A model generated the notes under the pieces. That model was not told where the DNA came from, did no database searches, and saw nothing but the letters and a program-made list of their open reading frames with translations. A stretch of DNA of 64,000 bases from Saussurea involucrata (Eukaryota > Streptophyta > Magnoliopsida > Asterales > Asteraceae), in contig CM066322.1 of NCBI GenBank assembly GCA_033807775.1, positions 22,247,001 through 22,311,000 on the forward strand, read 5' to 3'. This document shows positions 57,319-64,000 of this stretch, one piece after another. Every line of letters starts with the position of its first letter. The stretch's first letter is position 1. A program made the translations under genes and the position numbers.

Positions 57319-59214
57319 TTAAAACCATAAACGCATACCACCGGGATTATCATTATTAAACATTCCTTTTGGAATCCATTTAGTTACCATTTTAATTTTG
57401 CGATTGTATTTATCATACACATAAAAGCTAGCATTTATATTCGCATCATTTTTAGGTTTAGAATATTTCTCGTTATACATGCGAGCATACAGTTTTTTTG
57501 GTATATTATTTGCATTATTCATTTTACGCACACACGGAGGTTTTTGCACATATTGGTTTTTTGTATTAACTTTAGGTGATTCATAAAATCTTTTGATGGG
57601 CATACAAGAACATTTATCTTTGCACGTATCGGAACCAATACCTTTTCTACATTTTATACGGTTAGGCATATTTAGCATGTTAAAGACTTTCTCATTACTA
57701 CTTTGAAAAGCTTTTGCTAATAAATCATCCTTTTCATACGAATCACATTTTCCTTTTAAACATGCAATCTCATTCTCAAGAATATCACATTTTGCACAAA
57801 TAATATTTTCATGTGACTTTTTATTTAAGCATGCAATTTCTTTATTTAGAGCATCACAAGATTTACAAAAATCTTTTTCTCCTAATTTAGTTTCTAATTT
57901 AGCAATTATATTCATATCATTTTCAGATTTTTGTTTGCCATCATTAATTTCCTTATTACATGCAGATATCGTTTCTTTTAATCTAGAATTTTCGTCTTGG
58001 TAACGATTTGCAAGAGCAGCCATTTTGTGAAATGATTCATATAATTCTTCAAGATTATTTTCATTATCACTATCATAATCTGAGTAAGAAGATTTTACCT
58101 CATCGTCGCTTTCGGCCATAAGACAAATAGCTTGATATTCGTCTTCTTCTTCGCTTTCACTCCACGCGCCTCCAATGAAGGCTTTCTCCTTCTTATTTTG
58201 AAATTTGTTCTTTTTAGGACATTCATTGGCGTAAAGATCTTTGTCGCCACATGAGTAACAAAAACCTCTCTTTGGCTTAGCTTTATCGTCACCACTTGAG
58301 TCGTCATTTTTCTTTACTTTTTCGTCTCGTTTATGGAACTTACGACTTCGGTTTTCACCACCACGACGGTAGTTACCGTTTCTTTGAAATCTGCCATTGT
58401 TAGAAAATTTATTATTATTAAAAAACTTGGAAAAGTTTCTTACCAACATGGCGACTTCATTGAGAGTTTCGGATGGATCTTTTGAGGAGCCAGTTTTCTC
58501 CTTTTTCTTCTCGACTTTTGGTGTTGAGACATTGAGAGCGATTGACTTCTTTTTAACTTGCTCCCGATCTTTGTTTCTTTTAAGTGCAATTTCATGCACT
58601 TTAAGATTACCGATCAAGTCATCTATCTTCATTATGGAAAGGTCACGGGAGTCTTCTAAAGATGTTATCTTTTGCATCCACTCCGAAGGAAGGGCTCGTA
58701 GGATTTTCCTTATATAGTCCTCGTTAGGATAAGTGCGATCCAAACCTTTCAAAGTAGTCACAATAAGGTTAAATCTTTTAAACATTGAGTCAATCGACTC
58801 ATCTTGTTTCATTTCGAACAGTTCATAATCGTGAACTAAAATATTCACTTTACTAGATTTAACTTCCGTGTTTCCACGATGAGTATTATTTAAACTTTCC
58901 CATATTTGATTTGCAGTTTTATATGTATATACTCTTTCAATTTCATCAGTTGTTAAAGCAGCATATAATATATTCTTAGCTTCAAAGTTTAAACAAAAAT
59001 GATTTTCATCAGAAGTAGTCCATTCATCTATAGGTTTATCAATAAAAACATCATCTTTCACAATGGTGGGTTTAAAATTCCCTTTTTCTATAATATCCCA
59101 AATCTTTTGATTTTTGCCACGCACGTGACATTCAAATAGCTCGGCCCAAATGCCAAACTTTTCAGTATCTATCAAAGGGGGTTTTGAAAACACAAAATTA
59201 GTTTGTTGAGCCAT
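57319..59214 (-). CDS. Copia gag protein (UBN2-type), 631 aa
   Basis: The capsid-like gag starts MAQQTNFVFSKPPLIDTEKF 60 nt downstream of the 5' LTR. It has a UBN2-type core up to about residue 220, a basic Asn/Arg-rich stretch and a zinc knuckle at about residues 316-329. The knuckle reads CYSCGDKDLYANEC: the histidine expected in the C-C-H-C pattern is leucine (codon 58234-58236), which should weaken zinc and RNA binding. A charged C-terminal half with Lys/Cys-rich repeats (ENxIxCLKxKC) follows. The frame is open throughout. Confidence 0.9.
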   Translation of the reverse strand: MAQQTNFVFSKPPLIDTEKFGIWAELFECHVRGKNQKIWDIIEKGNFKPTIVKDDVFIDKPIDEWTTSDENHFCLNFEAKNILYAALTTDEIERVYTYKTANQIWESLNNTHRGNTEVKSSKVNILVHDYELFEMKQDESIDSMFKRFNLIVTTLKGLDRTYPNEDYIRKILRALPSEWMQKITSLEDSRDLSIMKIDDLIGNLKVHEIALKRNKDREQVKKKSIALNVSTPKVEKKKEKTGSSKDPSETLNEVAMLVRNFSKFFNNNKFSNNGRFQRNGNYRRGGENRSRKFHKRDEKVKKNDDSSGDDKAKPKRGFCYSCGDKDLYANECPKKNKFQNKKEKAFIGGAWSESEEEDEYQAICLMAESDDEVKSSYSDYDSDNENNLEELYESFHKMAALANRYQDENSRLKETISACNKEINDGKQKSENDMNIIAKLETKLGEKDFCKSCDALNKEIACLNKKSHENIICAKCDILENEIACLKGKCDSYEKDDLLAKAFQSSNEKVFNMLNMPNRIKCRKGIGSDTCKDKCSCMPIKRFYESPKVNTKNQYVQKPPCVRKMNNANNIPKKLYARMYNEKYSKPKNDANINASFYVYDKYNRKIKMVTKWIPKGMFNNDNPGGMRLWF

Positions 59215-59259
59215 TTAAAAGAATAAAAGAAATGTGTGCAGAATATTTTTGAAAGACCT

Positions 59260-59271
59260 GCTCTGATACCA
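59260..59271 (-). other. Copia primer-binding site
   Basis: The minus strand reads TGGTATCAGAGC, two bases inside the 5' LTR. It is complementary to initiator-Met tRNA. Confidence 0.92.
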
Positions 59272-59273
59272 AA

Positions 59274-60202
59274 TGTTAGACAACCTAAAAGGGGGGGGGG
59301 GGGGGGGGGGAAGGTTGTATATAAATCTTTTACTTTCAAAAATTCTTTTTATAAATAAATACAGAGTAAGTACGGAATAATACAGAAGAGTGTAAATACA
59401 AACAGATACACAGATATTATATAAATAAATATAAATGCAAAGCAATTTATATAAACAGATATAATTTAAAAAGCACAGCGGAAATGTAAATAGATAAGGG
59501 AAAGGAAATACTTGACAACGATATTTTTAAAGTGGTTCACCAAACACAAAGTTGGCTAGTCCACCTCGAGAAAATAACACTTCTCGGAGATCCAATACGA
59601 AACGTGTTCTTTACGGTAGAAACACAAACCTTAATACAAAAAGATTATCACGAATATCTCTACTTCAGATGAGAGATTTATATGGATCACTCACTCTAAT
59701 CAAACACTTACAAGAGGGTATAATTTTAATATGACAATCACTCTTGTAAAATATTAATCACTTGGATTTTTAGAGAGAGTTTGATCACTTGAGTTGTTTT
59801 GCTGATTCAACTAATCGAGAGATTTTAATCTGCTATCAACTCAAGATTTCTTGCTCAAATTTTTTTTTATCAGTTTAAGTGATTTAATGTGAGTAAGAAG
59901 GCAGCAGAGTAAATGATCAAATGCTGAGGAAGAATTAATGTTTTTTTTTGGTTAGACTGAATGCTTCCAGCTGCTTGTATATATACTCGAACTTGCAACG
60001 GGCAAATGGTACTGACAAAGGAAGGTTCACTTGCAGCATGGCACAAGGCACAGCAGCCGCCGGATGGGATTTCTTCTTGGAAACAAACTTGGCATAAAAA
60101 GAGTGAATAGTAACAAAGCTGACACTTGATGTGAGCTCCCAACATTTCCAAGCAAAAATTTTAATAAAACTTTAAAATTAAAGAAGTAATGATGAGTTTA
60201 GA

Positions 60203-60233
<31 letters not shown>

Positions 60234-60596
60234 TTAGATGAGGAGAAATATATATATATACGTTTATATATATATATATATATATATAAAACTTTTGAAT
60301 TTAATATTAAAAGATTAATTATTTCAAAAACATTGTTGGAATAGGTTTCTGAAAAATCCAAGTGGTATTTTATTATAGGGTGTTTATCATTTTAAAATAA
60401 AATGACGAAACTCTTCAGTCTTGGATTCTTCAGATAAAATGATTCGAGATCATTTAAATATCTGCACACTCAGATAAAATATTAGATAACAAATAATGCG
60501 GTGTGTTTTGTAATCATCAAAATAAATATGGAGATGTGATTTTATGTGTACCAAAAATATATCACAATATTAAAGCTGAGTACACTTGCACCAACA
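59274..60596 (-). repeat. Copia right LTR (5' LTR), 1323 bp
   Basis: Nearly identical to the left LTR. The G-run is longer (about 20 G) and the (TA)n runs differ in length. Confidence 0.95.
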
Positions 60597-60601
60597 GCGG
60601 G

Positions 60602-60772
60602 CATTCTTGAGGGACCAACGCGGGCAAAGTGGACAAACTTTGGTGACACGTGGCCTGGAGCCCGCGATCGCGGGCTCCATCGCGGATTTTTGGGGTATTT
60701 TTGTAACATGGGAGAGATTTTGGGTATTTCAGTAAAACGTGGTTTGACTTAGGGTATTTTAATTAATTTCCC
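60602..60772 (-). repeat. MULE B right terminal inverted repeat
   Basis: It matches the left end (46273 onward) for about 115 bp, through the GCCCGCGATCGCGGGC palindrome at about 60659-60674. It then continues into the duplicated GC-rich unit also found at 52140-52415. Confidence 0.85.
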
Positions 60773-60781
60773 TTTAAATAA

Positions 60782-61359
60782 ATATATATTTTTTTATATA
60801 GCCAAAACAAAATGTACAATATATTCAAAGTTTTAATTGTTTTTAGAAAATATGGCTAGTATTAATGATTTTTATAAAATTGTTATAAGTTCCAAAATAT
60901 TTTTATACAATTTGTTTTAAATTTGTACAAATCAAATCGACTGTAAAGTGTTCTGTTTTTATTCTTTTTTGTCAAATCACTGAATTTAGAATCTGATTCC
61001 TTCTATAAAAAATAAAAAATCAAAACTTACGCACAGAAACTTACGTACAGAGTTCTCTGTGCGTAAGTTTCCCAAACTCTATGCGTAAGTTTTGATTTTC
61101 CAACGTGGAGCCTACGTGGTGCATACGTGGAGTTTACGCAGACATGTAGGATGAGAAACTTACGCACAGAGAACTCTGTGCGTAAGTTTTTTTTAAAATC
61201 ATTTTTTTTTAATTTTTTGGGAGAAAAATCAAACTTACTCGCAGAAAACTCTGTGCGTAAGTTTCTGTGCATATGTTGTGGCTATTTTAGGAATAAGGTT
61301 ATCAAAGTGGTTATTTGGAGAAACCATTGGTGTGGAATGGCTATTTGAGGCAATTTCCC
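60782..61359 (-). repeat. MULE A right terminal inverted repeat
   Basis: This is the complement of 41832-42690 with small gaps. It includes the palindrome at 61159-61186 and a broken one near 61027-61070. MULE B inserted immediately next to its inner edge. Confidence 0.85.
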
Positions 61360-61429
61360 TTTTTCTTGGGGGTTGCTATCCTTACCCCTGCAAATTTCTA
61401 TACCCCTCCAACCCCCTATTACCACCTAC

Positions 61430-61700
61430 TCACACTTACGAATTAATTATTTTTTTATTTTTTTATTTGAAAGTTACATTTTACACTATTATACAGTTAT
61501 ACTTATTTAATTAGTTTACTTTATATCTTTTACTTTTTTAATTTTTATTTTACACATTCATCATATTAACACATATAATCGTATATTAACTAAAATACGT
61601 TAAAAATACGTTTTAATTTTAACAAGTTACACCATTATAATCGTCTCTTCGATAACAAGTTACACCATTATAAAATACTTTTTTTAATTTTATTATATGT
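61430..61700. repeat. Fragment of MULE B/C arm sequence outside MULE A
   Basis: Blocks such as AACTAAAATACGTTAAAAA and ACACCATTATAATCGTCTC match the inner arms of MULEs B and C (for example 34330-34400). No element ends were found, so it is an independent remnant. The sequence between 61369 and 61430 shows nothing recognisable. Confidence 0.6.
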
Positions 61701-62990
61701 GTTAATATAATGAAAGTGTAAAATGGAAAATGAAAACTATAAATATCTTCCAAAAGATTATGTCTCAAAAAATGTACCGACAAACATCACTTCGTTCAGG
61801 CATTAGTAGCCTTGCCACCTTGAGATCCTGATATGCATCTCATTTTAATTAAAAAAAATGTTAGGCTTAAGTATAGTAAGTTCAAATAGTTATAGAAAAA
61901 ATCTATGAAACATAAAAGTCGAAATAGCTTAATCAACTCAATTTATCCATCAAAACCATTATTGCCCTTTGAAGAACACAATACATCTTATGATGACAAA
62001 ATATACCCGATTTACCATTCAATGGAACACACAAATACGCCACACATCCATGTTATATAAGCATCACCTGTGTAATACTCATTAAGATCAACCGCTCAAA
62101 TTCTATAATTTAACGAGTTAACAAGCTCGTCTAATATAAGTTTGTTGTTTGTGTAGTCATCAATTTCAAGCACAACAGGCATATAGTTTGAGATCCCCAA
62201 AAGTCACAGTTAATCTTGTTAACAATAAATTACATCATGGTTAATGCTCGACTCCAATAGTCCACACCATATTGCCTACGAAGACTCGATGCCTATTTCG
62301 AGTTACAATTAGGGATTATCATTCTATTTATATCAAATAAAACGGACTTCCATGCTTATGAAGACTCGATGCCTATTTCAAGTTACAGTTAGGGATTATC
62401 ATTCTATTTTTATCAAATAAAACGGACTTCTATGCCTGTGAATCTTTTGCATTATAGTCTAACATGTATAATCTTATAAATATGTCAAAACATATCCAAC
62501 ATGTGAACAATCATGTATAAATAGTCATCAAGTGAGTAAAATTCCCACTTTATCAACAAATCCAAGTTAACATTGTTTATGAGTTTTGATTCAAAAACTC
62601 ATCAAAATTTTGAAATAATCATCTTCCATATATACATAATCATTCTCACGCTTAGTTAAATGGAGGCTTTAAGGAACTAAAATAAAACATTATAACATGC
62701 ATATAGCTTGTAAATGTATATGATGAACCCACATTACTAGGTTTTGAAGAAAACCAAAAAACCAATAAACATGAAGAAAGATGAGATCTTGAAACTCCAA
62801 AAACCCAAACTTGAACCTTGATTGTTAAGGCTCTTATGAATCTTCAAGAATCACAAAAAATGTCGTTTTAAATGATATACGACTCAAGTAAATGAAGCGA
62901 GATAAGATGGGGATGAAGATAAATGAGATTGAAATGAAAAAAATTGGAAGAAAATATGCAAAAAAGAGGGTTTTAGTGTTGCAGTGGCAT
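61701..62990. other. Unassigned repeat debris with a 79-bp tandem duplication
   Basis: No gene was recognised. A unit containing GAAGACTCGATGCCTATTTC and AGGGATTATCATTCTATTT occurs twice (about 62279-62357 and 62358-62436). The plus strand is G-poor and ends in LTR-like A-rich text (62690-62890), so this is probably an old LTR-retrotransposon remnant. Confidence 0.35.
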
Positions 62991-63059
62991 GCACGACCTG
63001 TGCATGCGACCCGGGGTGCGTTGCTAGGTCACCCGCCCCCCTTCCACTTTTTGCCTCCC

Positions 63060-63485
63060 TTCACTAATCGTCTAAAAGAAGGTGGGTACTCATCGTCCGA
63101 TCGATCTTCTATCTTTTTTTGGATGAGTGGCGCGATAACGATGGTAAGTTTGGTTGCGCTGCCAACTTATTTCGATTACCCTGGATCAATTCGGTCCATA
63201 TCTTGCCTTGCCAAAGGGGAATCAAGTTTTCTCTCATTTTAAGGCCAGACTCATGGGGGTTCATCTGTAGGTCGTGGTGGCGTTTTTTAGCTATTGTATA
63301 AATAGCATGCTTAGTCTTTAGGAATGGTCTTTTCGATGTCATTTTGGTTAGTGTTTCGGGTTTTTGGTTGTTTGTCTAATACTCGGGGTTCCTTATCTAT
63401 TATTTTGGTTTATGTACCTTGCAAAAGTTTGAACCTTTTTGTTATTATTTGGTTTGTTAATAAATGTTATCTATAAAAAAAAACT
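63060..63485 (+). repeat. Possible LINE 3' end with poly(A)
   Basis: The stretch ends with GTTAATAAATGTTATCTAT followed by nine or ten A, as plant L1 3' UTRs often do. The preceding sequence has short ORFs but no domain I recognise, and no target duplication was found. Confidence 0.3.
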
Positions 63486-63611
63486 AGTAGATTCGTATAA
63501 TTATCAAACTATTTATTTCAAAATATAATTAATTTATTTGAATGTAATTAGTTTATATAGTGCTATATTTTTTAACATATTGTTAAAATAACATATGTTT
63601 TTATGGTTGCC

Positions 63612-64000
63612 AGTAGAGGTGGCCAAACTGACCCGACCCGACCCGACCCGACGGGCTGACCCGAACCGAAACCGGCCAAGAACCGGTTCTGGCCCGACCC
63701 GGTTTCAAGCCCGAGAGCCGGGACCGGTTCGCGTATATAGGAATTTCCTCGGCCCGACCCGGCCCGACCCGGGACCGGTTCGTGACCCGGTTCGTGGCCC
63801 GACCCGGCCCGACCCGATTTTTTTCAAAAAAATAGAGCCGTTATATAGCCGTTTGGAACCCCTTGTGACCGTTTTTTGCCTCAAAAAACACCCATATAAA
63901 TACTAGGGGTGTTATGGAGGTCATCACCACCTTACATTGCTTACAAAACGCAAAAAACGCTTACAATTCTCATTTCTCGGCTCTCGTTATATTCGTTTCT
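63612..64000 (+). mobile_element. Start of a hAT-like element, continues past the window
   Basis: TAGAGGTGGCCAAACTGACC resembles hAT termini. It is followed by about 200 bp of dense CCCGACCCG and CCGGTTC subterminal repeats and a TATATAAATAC promoter-like motif near 63892. The transposase would lie beyond the right edge. Confidence 0.5.

Larger units (their letters stand above)
52416..60596 (-). mobile_element. Copia LTR retrotransposon, young, structurally complete
   Basis: The 8181-bp element has LTRs starting TGTTAGACAACC and ending GCACCAACA, with the 5-bp target duplication GCGGG (52411-52415 and 60597-60601). The minus-strand order is LTR, primer-binding site, gag, pol (protease-integrase-RT-RNase H, the Copia order), polypurine tract, LTR. 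The LTRs differ by only about three substitutions apart from length changes in G, T and TA runs. It is the most recent of the nested insertions. Confidence 0.95.
46273..60772. mobile_element. MULE B: ULP1-gene-carrying Mutator-like element nested in MULE A
   Basis: The termini GGGAAATTAATTAAAATACC and its complement are flanked by the perfect 9-bp duplication TTTAAATAA (46264-46272 and 60773-60781). The inverted repeats match over about 115 bp. The left arm continues for 750 bp with homology to MULE C and ends at the intron acceptor that precedes the MATH exon there. The cargo is a multi-exon DUF1985/ULP1 gene (47630-51957, minus strand). No transposase is present. The Copia at 52416-60596 interrupts it; without it the element is about 6.3 kb. 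Confidence 0.92.
41832..61359. mobile_element. MULE A: Mutator-like element with nested insertions (19.5 kb)
   Basis: The termini GGGAAATTGCCTCAAATAGCC and its complement are flanked by a perfect 9-bp duplication TTTTTCTTG (41823-41831 and 61360-61368). Long inverted repeats (about 41832-42690 and 60782-61359) carry several copies of the palindromic motif CTTACGCACAGAG. A degenerate MuDR-type transposase lies at 43002-45814. The element was about 5 kb before MULE B inserted just inside its right repeat; MULE B and its Copia account for the other 14.5 kb. Confidence 0.92.

Noticed and set aside
63119..63301. A small protein gene at the right end
   Set aside because: The short ORFs on both strands show no domain, and the region looks like a LINE 3' UTR ending in poly(A).

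Overview
This is nuclear DNA of a flowering plant, almost certainly a eudicot. The evidence is intron-rich plant genes, an AT-rich background, and plant-type Copia, Gypsy, L1, SINE, Tourist-like and Mutator-like (MULE) elements. The lineage may be Asteraceae, but that is only an impression. No plastid, mitochondrial or bacterial signature was seen, and no CRISPR or operon structure.

Host genes sit mainly in the left 42 kb, all on the minus strand. (1) Positions 1-11158 hold the exocyst subunit gene SEC8/EXOC4, cut by the left edge: 21 coding exons (937 codons in the window) plus a 5' UTR intron. Five of its introns start with GC instead of GT. (2) Positions 13548-18602 hold a complete 9-exon serine carboxypeptidase-like gene (499 aa) with its full catalytic triad and signal peptide. 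(3) Positions 32101-33609 hold a small 5-exon gene of the plant DUF4050 family (188 aa), with a SINE in intron 1 and its apparent start codon inside a MITE end. A TATA box and leader at about 41.5 kb, pointing left, may be its displaced promoter.

The rest is layered transposable elements. Positions 22259-30132 are a young Gypsy-type LTR element with no readable gag or pol. Positions 33879-36627 are a 2.75 kb palindromic MULE carrying the same MATH-domain exon on both arms. Positions 37216-40712 are a rearranged L1 LINE with a solo LTR inside it. Positions 41832-61359 are a set of nested elements: MULE A (transposase remnant, 9-bp target duplication TTTTTCTTG) contains MULE B (46273-60772, target duplication TTTAAATAA), which carries an almost intact DUF1985/ULP1-protease gene resembling the KAONASHI genes of Arabidopsis. 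MULE B in turn contains a young Copia element (52416-60596, target duplication GCGGG). The window ends in old repeat debris and the start of a hAT-like element at about 63.6 kb.

The most notable structure is this set of insertions, each with intact target duplications, in which two related MULE types have carried host-derived sequence: a SUMO-protease-like gene in one and a MATH exon in the other. All exon boundaries were worked out by hand from splice sites, reading-frame continuity and remembered family sequences. No database search was run.
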